A DNA stretch of 64,000 bases from JAUIKM01 sp964445695 (GCA_964445695.1 CAYULF010000004.1:309776-373775), one strand, 5' to 3'; numbered from the stretch's first letter, positions 34,632-44,243 are shown. The notes: generated from the letters alone by a model not told the origin. A program made the numbers and translations.

Positions 34632-36263
34632 TCAGCGGATGCGTTTGCCTTCCAGTTCCATGCCGCCCTGGCGAAGAGTGAAGCGATTGTACGTGCCGTC
34701 CTCATCGGCAAAAAACTCGAACCTCGCACCGAATTCGGTCTTGAAAAACTCAGTTTCGGAAGCGGCGTTTAACTCAAACTTATCCTGACCTGTACCCTGC
34801 GCCACCAATGCGCCGTTTTCCACTGTAAATGTAACGTTGAAGTTGGGCATCATATTAAACACACCCACATAGCGCTGCAAGACTTCATCGGGAAGAGCAA
34901 CATTCTCGGGAACGGGAATCGAAATGGCAAGGCGTGTACCATCCGTTGAATGTCCACGATGAATAAACTGCGCGCCGGCCTCATCTCCCGTGAGCTTAAA
35001 ATGCAATTGCGCCAGACTATTGTCGAAGTAAAAACGATTGCCGCCAAAATGATGCAGTTCAAATATGCGGCCGTCGCGCTCTGAAAACAACCGCCCCTTG
35101 TTAAGTGTGATGTTCCGAATTGCTCCATCCGTAAACTCATACATGCCGACAAATTGGCTCAGTGCGGCCGTATCCAATGCAACAATATCAGATTCATCGG
35201 GAAAAGGTTTGCCGATTGCCACCGCCGCCATTCGCGTGGCGACAGACTGTGGATCGTGGCAGTCGCAATTGGACAGAACAGCAACGTAGACTTTTTCATC
35301 CGGCAGGTAAATCGCATTGCTTGCAAAACCAAAAATACCGCCGGCATGTTCAATCGTCGGACTCCCGCCAATTTCGTCGAGGAACCACCCCAGGCCGTAG
35401 CCCGTCGGCTCGCCGTTGTTTAATGTCGACTCGGTGAACGCCAGTTCAAGCGACTGCGGCTGAATCAGTTTACCACTGTGAAGCGCCGTATTCCACGTTA
35501 ACAAGTCGGCAACTGTCGACATCAGTGAACCGGCGGAATAGGGATGTGTCATACTGAGGTATTCGGCATTGATGTATCCACCGGAACCGCTCTGATAGCC
35601 GGCCGCGCGCATTGGTATCAGCTCCTTGCGGCTGCCGTACAGCGAGGAGCTCATTCCGGCTTTGGCAAAAATGCGCTGTTCGATAAACTCCTGATAACTT
35701 TGCTCGGATGCTTTTTCGATAATCGCTCCGAGCAGAATATAGCCGGAGTTACTGTAAACCCAGGACTCGCCGGGATTGAAGTCGAGCGGTTCATCCTTAA
35801 ACACATCGATCAGTTCAGCCACGCTCAGATCCTTGCGCCACAACGCTTGCCACGACGGCATCGAAGTGTAGCTGTGAATGCCGGAAGTGTGCGTCAGCAA
35901 ATGGCGAATGGTAATATGCTGGTCTCCAACCGGATAGTCCGGCAAATGGATGCTGATTTCATCATCGAGCCCGAGTTTACCTTCCTCCATCAGCATCAGA
36001 ATTGCCACGGCTGTAAACTGTTTAGTGATCGATCCAATTTCAAGAACGTTGTCAATCTGCATCGGAACCTGCAATTCAAGGTTGGCCATGCCAACGGCTT
36101 TTTGATAAATGACTTCACCATTTTTAGCGACCAGAACCGTGGCCCCCGGAGCATCCTGCGGGAATTCCGACTGCAATATCCGGTCGAAGCGCTCATTGAG
36201 CGATTGAGCGCTGAGAATGGCCGGAAGGACAAGTGATAACACGACTGAGAAAAATATGCGCAT
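34632..36263 (-). CDS. Exported beta-lactamase-family serine hydrolase
   Basis: 543 residues with a signal peptide (MRIFFSVVLSLVLPAILSAQ). The serine beta-lactamase/class C fold is clear: catalytic SITK at residues 78-81, YSN at 170-172, and HAGG in the third-motif position near residue 298. Family members are D-aminopeptidases, esterases or penicillin-binding-like enzymes in the periplasm. Residues about 370-543 add a C-terminal beta-rich domain (lipocalin-like strands such as FVGMYEFTDGAIRNI and YVGVFNMMPNFNVTFT, twice), a common extension. The ATG at 36263 is preferred over 36353 because it gives the signal peptide and has GGAG about 10 bases before. Substrate unknown. Confidence 0.9.
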   Translation of the reverse strand: MRIFFSVVLSLVLPAILSAQSLNERFDRILQSEFPQDAPGATVLVAKNGEVIYQKAVGMANLELQVPMQIDNVLEIGSITKQFTAVAILMLMEEGKLGLDDEISIHLPDYPVGDQHITIRHLLTHTSGIHSYTSMPSWQALWRKDLSVAELIDVFKDEPLDFNPGESWVYSNSGYILLGAIIEKASEQSYQEFIEQRIFAKAGMSSSLYGSRKELIPMRAAGYQSGSGGYINAEYLSMTHPYSAGSLMSTVADLLTWNTALHSGKLIQPQSLELAFTESTLNNGEPTGYGLGWFLDEIGGSPTIEHAGGIFGFASNAIYLPDEKVYVAVLSNCDCHDPQSVATRMAAVAIGKPFPDESDIVALDTAALSQFVGMYEFTDGAIRNITLNKGRLFSERDGRIFELHHFGGNRFYFDNSLAQLHFKLTGDEAGAQFIHRGHSTDGTRLAISIPVPENVALPDEVLQRYVGVFNMMPNFNVTFTVENGALVAQGTGQDKFELNAASETEFFKTEFGARFEFFADEDGTYNRFTLRQGGMELEGKRIR

Positions 36264-36477
36264 TTTGGATGCTCCGAACTGAGCCAAGAAACATGGATAG
36301 AATCGAGGGGATAAACTTGCTGTCAAGGCGCGGCTACGCTTGACACCGGGCATTGTTTCATTCAGTCCGAAATACTAAATTCAGATTCCCAGACGCAAAA
36401 TTCTGGGAATAACCTCTGCCGCAAGTCTTGCAGCAATCGAGCGCAGAACCTCAATCACTTAAACAAAAGGCATCAAG

Positions 36478-37887
36478 TTGAAAGCCCAGGTCTTCAGTCA
36501 CGAACACTTGATCGGCTCAGTCGAGCTGGGTGTCATTGATGCCGCGAGCGCCACGCTAGCCGGCGAGCTGCAATGCGCGCCGTACTTCAATCAGATAGCT
36601 CACATTTTGCAGGATATCAACTCCGGCCTGCCGCGCGGCAACAACATGTCGATGGACGAGCTGCGCATCAACGTACAACTGGAAAACGGCTGGTTCCTCT
36701 TTCCCGCCAAAGGTTTCTCAATCCGCGCATTGTCGAACGACGCAACTCAAAACGAGGAATGCAAATTCGAACTGCGCGCTATCGGCGTCATGCCGCATGT
36801 CATCGAGAATTTCTTTATTCGCACTCCGGCGCGCGAATGGCCCTTACAACCCTGGCAGGCGCCGGACATCGTGCTCAAGCTGAAAATGGAAGACGAGTTG
36901 CTGCGTGAAATCGGCCTGCTGAAGGACGAGGTGGACAAGGTAGAATCGACGCAGGAAGCGCACCCGCTGACCGAGTTTGAGTTGTGTTCACAGGCGCAGT
37001 TTAAACATCAAAGAGAAAGTCTGTTTGCTGCGCGCCACCGCCAAAGCGGACGCGAAACTTTTGTGATGATTTTCCTGACGTGGACCGGACAATGCGAAAG
37101 CAAACCCTGGCCCATGTTTCAATTTTTCGATTCCTGGGCAAGATTCAGGCGCACCTGCGTCCGATACGGCGAAGACATTAAACAGTACTTAAACACACCT
37201 GCCCAAAAACAACTCTATCGCCGGTATTCCAAAGAGAAAGTAACCGTCGACGCAGTGGTGTACTCCGGCAACACGTGCATCGGAACAGGACGTCTCTTCG
37301 ACTACGACCGCAGCATGGGCGTCATCGGTGGTCCTTTCATTCCGAATGAGAACTACAAGTCCGTGCGTCATTTGATCTGGAAATTCTTCGAAGGAAACTC
37401 ACCAGAACAACTCAAATACCTGAACGCTGTCGATCTGAACGTACAGATAAGGGACGGTATATTTTTGAGCCCGTGCGGCGGCATTCAAATTTTTGACATC
37501 GAGGACATGGAAGACCACCTTGACGAATTGGAAGTCGCTGTGGCCGGACTTCACTGGCAGATCATTGAAAACTTTCTGGATCGTGCATTGCCGTTGCCCT
37601 GGATCGGGCCAACCTGGAGAATGATAACGATTGAGGAAAAGCTCGACTTTGAACAAAGACTCGACCACCTGCTGTTCAGTCGGGAATCGAAAGGTGTTCA
37701 GAGTCCACAAAAAATGCTGCCGGTGCGCAGCCGGCGATTCCAATACGGTACACTGGCAATCAACAGCGCAAACAACAAAGTCTTGTTTGATCTACAAGGA
37801 TCAAATCACGGGCAATTTGTAATTGTCGATTTTGATCAGCCTGACGGTGCGTTCGAATTTTTTGAGGAACGTCACGACCTCCCGTGA
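36478..37887 (+). CDS. Protein of unknown function built from a duplicated domain
   Basis: 469 residues from a TTG start at 36478. The protein contains two copies of one domain: residues about 2-145 and 258-400. Paired blocks: VFSHEHLIGS with VYSGNTCIGT; DELRINVQLENGWFLFP with NAVDLNVQIRDGIFLSP; and HVIENFFIRTPAREWPLQPW with QIIENFLDRALPLPWIGPTW. Tryptophan-rich, no signal peptide, no membrane helix, so cytoplasmic. I do not recognise the fold. AAGG 8 bases before the TTG could serve as ribosome site. Isolated between a serine hydrolase (divergent) and a DinB protein (convergent). Confidence 0.75.
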   Translation: MKAQVFSHEHLIGSVELGVIDAASATLAGELQCAPYFNQIAHILQDINSGLPRGNNMSMDELRINVQLENGWFLFPAKGFSIRALSNDATQNEECKFELRAIGVMPHVIENFFIRTPAREWPLQPWQAPDIVLKLKMEDELLREIGLLKDEVDKVESTQEAHPLTEFELCSQAQFKHQRESLFAARHRQSGRETFVMIFLTWTGQCESKPWPMFQFFDSWARFRRTCVRYGEDIKQYLNTPAQKQLYRRYSKEKVTVDAVVYSGNTCIGTGRLFDYDRSMGVIGGPFIPNENYKSVRHLIWKFFEGNSPEQLKYLNAVDLNVQIRDGIFLSPCGGIQIFDIEDMEDHLDELEVAVAGLHWQIIENFLDRALPLPWIGPTWRMITIEEKLDFEQRLDHLLFSRESKGVQSPQKMLPVRSRRFQYGTLAINSANNKVLFDLQGSNHGQFVIVDFDQPDGAFEFFEERHDLP

Positions 37888-37949
37888 TTCTACCTCAATC
37901 CCGATCACAACGACTGGAAACGAGAACATTCGCCATACAATTCAGGAGT

Positions 37950-38438
37950 TTAACTCTTTGTCGCCGCGGCGTGCAAGCCCAGCTGCCCGACGTGATACTG
38001 CTGGTGCATAATCCAGTTTAACAGCACGCCCTCTTTGGTCTTGAAATAGTCTTCTTCGATCGGGCCTTTTAACATTGCATGCGGCTGGTCCAGCTCGGCG
38101 TCGTGCAGTTCGCCGTAGATGGCGGCATTTTTATCGCACACGGCCTGCCACTGTTGTTTAAGCAGCGCAATGTCCGGGTATGATTCCAGCGATTCCGCCG
38201 GGGCGCTCTGACGAAACTGTTTCTGGTAGTCCGGGAAAAGCACTGGACCGCGGCCGAGGTAAAGCGAGAAGTCGTCGTCGCTCGCGATGAGATGACCGAG
38301 GATCCAGACGCCGTGGTTGCCGCCCGGACGGACCCGCTGCCGCAGCTGTTCGTCGCTCAGCCGCGCGAGGTAGTGGTTGACCCAGAACAACATTGTGTTG
38401 TACATTTTCTGATAGGCTTCTACTTTGCTTCTGCTCAT
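37950..38438 (-). CDS. DinB-like metal-dependent protein
   Basis: 162 residues of the DinB/YfiT four-helix family: the first helix ending TMLFWVNHYLARLSDEQL, the metal histidine in ILGHLIAS (about 46-53), and the last helix with HQQYHVGQLGLH that supplies the other two histidines. The family includes thiol-S-transferases such as bacillithiol transferase, and many members of unknown role; DinB itself is DNA-damage induced, but that does not predict function here. The stop is 9 bases from the upstream acetyltransferase gene, so cotranscription is likely. Confidence 0.85.
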   Translation of the reverse strand: MSRSKVEAYQKMYNTMLFWVNHYLARLSDEQLRQRVRPGGNHGVWILGHLIASDDDFSLYLGRGPVLFPDYQKQFRQSAPAESLESYPDIALLKQQWQAVCDKNAAIYGELHDAELDQPHAMLKGPIEEDYFKTKEGVLLNWIMHQQYHVGQLGLHAAATKS

Positions 38439-38447
38439 GATTTTACC

Positions 38448-38933
38448 TCAGTCCTGTTTAACATCGATTTGCATCAGCGGCAAAAATCGCCCGGCGATGC
38501 CGCCGGAAGGACGCTCGCCGATGCGGCGCGCGCCGGCCTTCCGGTAAAAAGACTCTGCATATGGATCACTCACGATAAAAATTGTCACGCCGCCCAGAGT
38601 GCGCACCTGCTCAATCGCGTGTTGCATCAAGGCCCGCCCCACGCCGCCGCCGATGTAAAGCGGGTCGACAAAAAGAGCGTCAAGTTCATAACTCCTGTTT
38701 TCAAGCGGGACGAGCGCGTAGAATCCGAGCATCATGCCATCCAGTTCGGCCGCGTAAAATATCATGCCTGCGTCAAACTGCGCCGGCGTGTGCGAGAGCT
38801 CGGCACGGCAAGCCTCGACAAATTCCGGTGAATAGCCCCAATGCCCCTTGGAACGCATCGCCAGTTCGCTGATGATCGCCGCTTCGGATGCAACAACGGG
38901 GCGGATGATCATTTTCTTCAGGACTTCGCGCAT
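38448..38933 (-). CDS. GNAT family acetyltransferase
   Basis: About 161 residues of the GNAT fold: IIRPVVASEAAIISELAMRS at the start, the acetyl-CoA loop DPLYIGGGVGRALMQHAIE (about 90-108, with the GxGxG/A pattern as GGGVGRAL) and a C-terminal YRKAGARRIGERPSG. It transfers an acetyl group to an unknown amine. Several ATGs exist (39047, 38933, 38912). The one at 38933 is used because the sequence upstream does not look coding; 38912 is equally possible. Same strand as the DinB gene downstream. Confidence 0.85.
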   Translation of the reverse strand: MREVLKKMIIRPVVASEAAIISELAMRSKGHWGYSPEFVEACRAELSHTPAQFDAGMIFYAAELDGMMLGFYALVPLENRSYELDALFVDPLYIGGGVGRALMQHAIEQVRTLGGVTIFIVSDPYAESFYRKAGARRIGERPSGGIAGRFLPLMQIDVKQD

Positions 38934-39124
38934 GACCTCATTGTCCGTGAATGAGTTAACGAACCGAAAACTGAAACTCAGACTGCCGGTTCGGCAATCG
39001 CCCGTTTCAATCAAAAATACTGAAAACCGGACGGCTGAGCGCTTCACACTCGAAGATTAACAAAAATATCAGGAAGGCGCGGCCCGCAATGCAATGAAGG
39101 GATCGCAAGCCGTTCAGGTAAAAT

Positions 39125-39148
39125 TTGTTGCTTAGGCAACAATCTTGC
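39125..39148. repeat. Partial copy of the 30-base palindrome
   Basis: TTGTTGCTTAGGCAACAA followed by TCTTGC matches the inner part and right arm of 5541-5570; the left outer arm is lost. It lies between the mltG terminus and the GNAT start, in a 250-base gap. Confidence 0.7.
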
Positions 39149-39187
39149 ACTTAACAACCGGGTCGGGTTAAGATTCGCAAACTGCCG

Positions 39188-40216
39188 TTAACGTCCGCGC
39201 GAACGGCGATAACGCTGCACCGCCCGGTCGTGTTCCAGTTTGGTGCGAGAAAAGTCGTGTTTGCCGCTGCCGTCGCCCAGCGCGACAAAATAATAATAGG
39301 AATGTTTTTCGGGGTTCAAGGCGGCATCCAGCGCAATGCGCCCGGGTGAGTTGATCGGCCCCGGCGGCAATCCGGCGTATTTGTAGGTGTTGTAAGGGCT
39401 GTCGTATTCCAGGTCGTCGTAAAGCAGCCGGCGTCGCACGTCGCCAAGCGCAAACTGCACGGTCGGATCGGCCTGCAGCAGCATGCCCACTTTCAGGCGA
39501 TTGTGATAAACGCCGCTCACGCGCGGCTTTTCGGCATCGGTGGGCGTCTCCGCCTCAATAATCGACGCCAGCGTCGTAACCTGCCGCAGCGACATGTTAA
39601 GTTCTTTGGCCTGCGCAATGCGTTCCGGGGTCCAGAATTCGGCGTGGTGCCCGACGAGTTTGTCCAGCACGTTGCGCGCCGAAGCGGACTGATAAAAATT
39701 ATAAGTATCAGGCATCAGGAATCCTTCGAGGTCCGCAGCCGAGGCAAGACCAATCCCTTCCAAAACAGCCATCTTGTTTGCCATCGAGTCGGAAGCGGCA
39801 AGGCCTACAAATTGCACCGAGTCGACGAGTCCGGCGCGCGCCAGAATAGACGCCGTGCGCGCAATCGTCAGTCCCTCGGGAATCGTCACGTTCACCGTCG
39901 CCGCCTGCCCGCTCTGTCTGAAAAGCGAACGCAGCGCCTCAAACTGCGACATATCGCGCCGCACGACAAAACGCCCGCGGTTGAGGTGGTTGCCGCTGAT
40001 GCGCGCATAGATGTTGAGCGTAATGTGCGCCGCTGCCGGCCAGGTGAGCAGATCCTTTGAGGCAAAAACATCCACGGCGCCGCTGGGAGTGGCGCCCGCG
40101 GGAATATCGATTTCCACTTGATCGGTGCCCAGCTGCAGGGGTTGAAACATCGGCCATGCTACGGCCGCGATGGCGACGACACACAGGCAAACCAGAATCC
40201 AGAAAAGTCTCTTCAT
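39188..40216 (-). CDS. mltG: Endolytic murein transglycosylase MltG
   Basis: 342 residues. A short start and one membrane helix (MKRLFWILVCLCVVAIAAVA) anchor it in the inner membrane; the rest lies in the periplasm. It has the YceG/MltG core: VTIPEGLTIARTASIL, the catalytic region ASIIEAETPTDAEKPRVSGV (with the family glutamate in IIEAE), and NPEKHSYYYFVALGDGSGKH near the end. MltG cuts nascent peptidoglycan strands, setting chain length during elongation. The frame extends to 40300, but the ATG at 40216 begins right at the helix. Convergent with nothing; its start faces citrate synthase across the shared promoter region. Confidence 0.95.
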   Translation of the reverse strand: MKRLFWILVCLCVVAIAAVAWPMFQPLQLGTDQVEIDIPAGATPSGAVDVFASKDLLTWPAAAHITLNIYARISGNHLNRGRFVVRRDMSQFEALRSLFRQSGQAATVNVTIPEGLTIARTASILARAGLVDSVQFVGLAASDSMANKMAVLEGIGLASAADLEGFLMPDTYNFYQSASARNVLDKLVGHHAEFWTPERIAQAKELNMSLRQVTTLASIIEAETPTDAEKPRVSGVYHNRLKVGMLLQADPTVQFALGDVRRRLLYDDLEYDSPYNTYKYAGLPPGPINSPGRIALDAALNPEKHSYYYFVALGDGSGKHDFSRTKLEHDRAVQRYRRSRGR

Positions 40217-40418
40217 TGCTGCAAGGCGCCCCGGCGGGCGCAAAAGGAGTTCAAAGCGTAGGGCACAGGATTCGGAAATTCGCGCGGCGGCAGGTCGCAC
40301 AAGCCCCGTTTTGATTGCGCAGCCCGGAGACCACGACTGTCGGGCGCAAAAATTGCGATTTCAGAAATGATTTGCACAAATATGAATAAATTTTAATACG
40401 AATTACACCTCGAATCCG

Positions 40419-40426
40419 TATCTTTG
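40419..40426 (+). promoter_or_regulatory. Bacteroidota-type -7 element before citrate synthase
   Basis: TATCTTTG matches TAnnTTTG, 74 bases before the citrate synthase start. A clear TTG at the right distance is not seen, so only half of the promoter is supported. Confidence 0.5.
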
Positions 40427-40500
40427 CAAGTCTATACACAACCTGCAAAAAACCAGTTGTCGCATACGAATTCTCCCGAAATGAGGAAGGTTTGGCCGTT

Positions 40501-41784
40501 ATGAATTTGTTACGGGGTAAACTCGAGGAACAGCTTGGCGCGATGCGCGCGGAACGCAAGGATCTTGGAAAAGAGTCCGGCGAAGTAAAACTCGGCGATG
40601 TCAACGCCGGTCATGTGTTGGGCGGCATGCGCGGTCTGACGGGCTTACTGTGCGATACGTCGACAGTCACGCCGACCGAAGGTCTTGCCATTCGCAACAC
40701 TCCGATTCTGGACCTGACAACTGGTAGTCCTGAAGAGACATTTTACCTGCTGATTACGGGCGAACGGCCCGATGACGCTGCGTTGTCCGAGCTGCAAGGT
40801 GCATTCCGGGCGCACTCCTCGGTACCGCATTACGTATGGAACGTGCTGGAAGCCATGCCGTCGGATTCCCACCCGATGGTCATGCTGAGCACGGCACTGA
40901 TGACAATGGAGCGCGAATCCAAATTCCGCGCTTCGTACGACGCCGGCACCTCCAAAGATGAGCTGTGGGTAGCAATGCTTGAGGACTGTCTCCTGCTCCT
41001 CTCGCGCATCAGCACCATCGCCGCCGGCATCTACCGCATGAAGTTCAACAAAGGCGAGCGCATCGCGCCGCGCACGGACCTGGACTGGTCCGCCAACTTT
41101 GCCTACATGCTGGGTCTCTCCGACGGCGACGACCAGTTTGCCGACCTGATCCGCATGTACCTGGTGCTGCACAGCGACCACGGCGGCGGCAACGTCAGCG
41201 CCTTTGCGGCGCACACGGTCGGCTCCGCGTTGAGTGACGTATTCTACGCGCTGAGCGCCGGCCTGAACGGTCTGGCGGGTCCGCTGCACGGTCTGGCCAA
41301 CCAGGAATGCCTGAAATTTGTTCTCTCCGTGCACGAGCGCTTCGGCGGCGTGCCGTCGGATGAACAACTGACCGAATTTATCTGGGAGCGCCTGAACAAT
41401 CGCCAGGTGATTCCGGGCTTTGGACACGCCGTCCTGCGCGTGACCGACCCGCGTTTCACGGCCTTCCACAACTTTGGCTTGCAACACTGCGCCAACGACG
41501 AAATCTTCCGGGTGGTCGACAAGATGTTTAACATCGTGCCGAAGGTCCTGCTGGAGCACGGCAAGGCGACGAACCCGTGGCCGAACGTGGATGCCGCCAG
41601 CGGCTCGCTGCTGTATCACTACGGTCTGAAGGAATTTGAATTCTACACGGTGATGTTCGGTGTGTCCCGCGCGCTGGGCATCTGTTCGCAGATCGTGTTG
41701 AACCGCGCGCTGCTTTCTCCGATCGTGCGCCCGAAGGCGATTACGACTGCGAAACTGAAAGAAATGATCGGCGCAAACGCGTAA
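40501..41784 (+). CDS. gltA: Citrate synthase, mitochondrial-like type
   Basis: 427 residues. Condenses oxaloacetate and acetyl-CoA to citrate, entry step of the TCA cycle. It resembles the mitochondrial-like form: HSDHGGGNVSAFAAHTVGSA holds the first catalytic histidine, GLAGPLHGLANQE the second, and PGFGHAVLRVTDPR the catalytic region before the aspartate. Many Bacteroidota instead carry the hexameric E. coli-like form. The TTG at 40492 would sit on top of the ribosome site AGGAAGG, so the ATG at 40501 is chosen. A terminator follows at 41818. Confidence 0.95.
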   Translation: MNLLRGKLEEQLGAMRAERKDLGKESGEVKLGDVNAGHVLGGMRGLTGLLCDTSTVTPTEGLAIRNTPILDLTTGSPEETFYLLITGERPDDAALSELQGAFRAHSSVPHYVWNVLEAMPSDSHPMVMLSTALMTMERESKFRASYDAGTSKDELWVAMLEDCLLLLSRISTIAAGIYRMKFNKGERIAPRTDLDWSANFAYMLGLSDGDDQFADLIRMYLVLHSDHGGGNVSAFAAHTVGSALSDVFYALSAGLNGLAGPLHGLANQECLKFVLSVHERFGGVPSDEQLTEFIWERLNNRQVIPGFGHAVLRVTDPRFTAFHNFGLQHCANDEIFRVVDKMFNIVPKVLLEHGKATNPWPNVDAASGSLLYHYGLKEFEFYTVMFGVSRALGICSQIVLNRALLSPIVRPKAITTAKLKEMIGANA

Positions 41785-41817
41785 GTGGCAGGCGTTCCCG
41801 CGCATACTGAAAAACAA

Positions 41818-41850
41818 AAGCTCCATACGATCAAGTATGGAGCTTTCTTT
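41818..41850. terminator. Bidirectional intrinsic terminator
   Basis: AAGCTCCATAC (41818-41828) and GTATGGAGCTT (41835-41845) form a perfect 11-bp stem with a 6-base loop. TCTTT follows on the plus strand for citrate synthase; on the minus strand TTTGTTTTTC follows for tRNA-Val. Confidence 0.9.
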
Positions 41851-41852
41851 GT

Positions 41853-41929
41853 TGGTGGACCCTACTGGAATCGAACCAGCGACCTCCACGATGTCAACGT
41901 GGCGCTCTAACCAGCTGAGCTAAAGGTCC
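41853..41929 (-). tRNA. tRNA-Val (anticodon GAC)
   Basis: A cloverleaf on the minus strand: acceptor GGACCTT with the 3' strand ending GGGTCC plus A, D-arm TAGCTCAGCTGGTTAGAGCG, anticodon stem CCACG/CGTGG with loop TTGACAT (anticodon GAC), and T-arm GCTGG-TTCGATT-CCAGT. Unlike the tRNA-Arg here, the 3' CCA is encoded (41853-41855). Reads GUC/GUU. Confidence 0.96.
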
Positions 41930-42045
41930 GTCTCAAAAACAAGGCTGCAAATATAGCGTAGCAATTCGGACGGTGCAACTCTTTTTTGCATGCACGTCCA
42001 ACGCATTGATGTCTACATTCACATTCACTTGCTGAGCGTACGGAT

Positions 42046-44187
42046 ATGACCGTTGAACTTATCATTCTGGGCCTGGGAGCAATTGCGCTCCTCACGGCGC
42101 TTGTGTACTCACGACAGGTTAACTCCATTTCGATCGAAGAGGGGGCGGCTTCTTCGGAAGAAGTTTCGAAACTGAAGGAGATATCCAGCGCAATTGCCGA
42201 CGGGGCAATGGCGTTCCTGAACCGCGAGTACAAAATTCTGGCAATCTACATGCTTGCCTTTGCCGTCGTCATTTTGTTAACCATCAGCGATCACAGCGGG
42301 CAGGGCGTGCTCGTTGGTCCGTACTCCGCCGTCAGCTTCCTGATCGGCGCTGCGATTTCGGTGATTTCCGGATACATCGGTATGAAGATTGCGACGGTCG
42401 GCAACGTGCGAACGGCCGCCGCCGCGCGCATCTCGCTCAGCCGATCGTTTAACATCGCCTTCCGCTCCGGCGCGGTGATGGGTTTTGGTCTCACCGGTAT
42501 GGCGGTCGTCGGGCTCGTGGTTGTTTACCTGGGCATTGACGCGCTGATTCCGGCCGCACTGCAGGGACGCGAAGCCATCGTGATGGAAATCCTCTCCGGC
42601 TTCGGCCTCGGCGGTTCCTCCGTGGCGCTCTTCGGACGCGTCGGCGGCGGTATTTACACCAAGGCGGCCGACGTCGGCGCCGACCTCGTGGGTAAAGTTG
42701 AACAAGGCATTCCCGAAGACGACCCGCGCAACCCCGCCGTTATCGCCGACAACGTGGGCGACAACGTGGGCGACATCGCCGGCATGGGCGCCGACCTCTT
42801 CGGTTCGGTCGCTGAAAGCACATGCGCCGCGCTCGTAATCGGCGCGACCGCTTTTGCCATGGCGCCGGAAGACATCCGCATGTATGCGCTGCTCTTCCCC
42901 ATCCTGCTGAGCGGCGTCGGCATCGTATCCAGCCTGATTTCGATGTTTTTTGTTCGTCCGCAGGTCGAAGAAAAAGTCGAAGGCGCGCTGAAAACGGCAT
43001 TGACAATTTCGACCGTCATCATGCTCGCGGCGGTCTACCCGCTGACGAACATGTTTATTCCGGAAACCTTCACTCTGGTGGAAGGCGGACCTGTCTACAC
43101 CAGCATGGGCGTGTTCTGGTCGGTTGCGGCCGGTCTGATCGCCGGTCTGCTGATCGGTCTTGTCACGGAATACTACACATCGCACCGTTTCAAGCCTGTG
43201 CGTGAAGTGGCGAAATCGTCGGAAACCGGCGCTGCCACGAACATTATCTATGGCCTCTCGCTCGGTTATAACAGCGCCGTGCTGCCGATGATCCTGATCG
43301 CCATCAGCGTAGTTGTCGGCTTTACGACTGCCGGTATGTACGGTATCGCCATGGCGGCCATCGGCATGCTCGGCACGATCGCCGTCGGTCTGACCATTGA
43401 CGCTTACGGTCCCGTGGCGGACAACGCCGGCGGTATCGCCGAAATGGCTGAAATGGGATCGGACATCCGCAAACGCACGGATGCGCTGGACGCCGCGGGC
43501 AACACAACCGCCGCTATCGGTAAGGGTTTTGCGATCGGTTCGGCCGCGCTGACCTCGCTTGCACTGACGGCCGCCTTCCTGACCTCGGCCAAAGTATTGA
43601 CAATCAACATGCTCGACCCGATCGTGATGGCCGGTCTGCTTGTCGGCGCGGCGCTGCCTTTTGCCTTCTCGGCAATGACAATGCGCTCCGTCGGTCTGGC
43701 CGCCCTGGCGATGATCGAGGAAGTCCGCCGCCAGTTCAAAGAGCGTCCCGGTATCCTGAAAGGCACGGAAAAAGCCGACTACGCGCGCTGCGTGGACATC
43801 TCGACGCAGTCTTCACTGCGCGAAATGATCATGCCCGGCCTGCTGGTGATTCTCTCGCCGCTCGTCTTTGGTTACCTCTTCGGCGTGCACATGCTGGCCG
43901 GCGTACTGATCGGCGCGCTGATTGCCGGCGTGATGCTGGCAGTCTCGATGGCCAACTCCGGCGGCGCATGGGACAATGCCAAGAAATACATCGAAACCGG
44001 CGCACATGGCGGTAAAGGTTCTGACCCGCACAAAGCCGCCGTCGTCGGCGACACCGTTGGTGATCCGTTCAAGGACACGTCCGGCCCGGCATTGAACATC
44101 CTGATCAAACTGATGGCAATCATCAGCCTCGTCTTTGTTCCGTTCTTCACGGAGCACGGCGGCGCGCTGCTCAAGATGTTCGATTGA
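42046..44187 (+). CDS. hppA: K+-dependent membrane pyrophosphatase (ion pump)
   Basis: 713 residues, about 16 helices. Splits pyrophosphate and pumps H+ or Na+ out of the cell. Substrate motifs: DVGADLVGKVEQGIPEDDPR, the NPAVIADNVGDNVGD loop, and VVGDTVGDPFKDTSGP near the end. The GNTTAAIGKG stretch (about residue 485-494) has alanine where K+-independent pumps have lysine, so it should need K+. Whether it pumps Na+ or H+ cannot be decided from what I see. Two strong terminators follow. Such pumps are frequent in Bacteroidota and energy-limited bacteria. Confidence 0.95.
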   Translation: MTVELIILGLGAIALLTALVYSRQVNSISIEEGAASSEEVSKLKEISSAIADGAMAFLNREYKILAIYMLAFAVVILLTISDHSGQGVLVGPYSAVSFLIGAAISVISGYIGMKIATVGNVRTAAAARISLSRSFNIAFRSGAVMGFGLTGMAVVGLVVVYLGIDALIPAALQGREAIVMEILSGFGLGGSSVALFGRVGGGIYTKAADVGADLVGKVEQGIPEDDPRNPAVIADNVGDNVGDIAGMGADLFGSVAESTCAALVIGATAFAMAPEDIRMYALLFPILLSGVGIVSSLISMFFVRPQVEEKVEGALKTALTISTVIMLAAVYPLTNMFIPETFTLVEGGPVYTSMGVFWSVAAGLIAGLLIGLVTEYYTSHRFKPVREVAKSSETGAATNIIYGLSLGYNSAVLPMILIAISVVVGFTTAGMYGIAMAAIGMLGTIAVGLTIDAYGPVADNAGGIAEMAEMGSDIRKRTDALDAAGNTTAAIGKGFAIGSAALTSLALTAAFLTSAKVLTINMLDPIVMAGLLVGAALPFAFSAMTMRSVGLAALAMIEEVRRQFKERPGILKGTEKADYARCVDISTQSSLREMIMPGLLVILSPLVFGYLFGVHMLAGVLIGALIAGVMLAVSMANSGGAWDNAKKYIETGAHGGKGSDPHKAAVVGDTVGDPFKDTSGPALNILIKLMAIISLVFVPFFTEHGGALLKMFD

Positions 44188-44243
44188 TGACGATGAGACC
44201 GGAGTTTTGCTCCGCTCTCTGAGACATTGAGTTTGAAACTGAA

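Noticed and set aside
40645..41889. 414-codon frame antisense to citrate synthase
   Set aside because: Shadow of citrate synthase that also runs through tRNA-Val; no own motifs.
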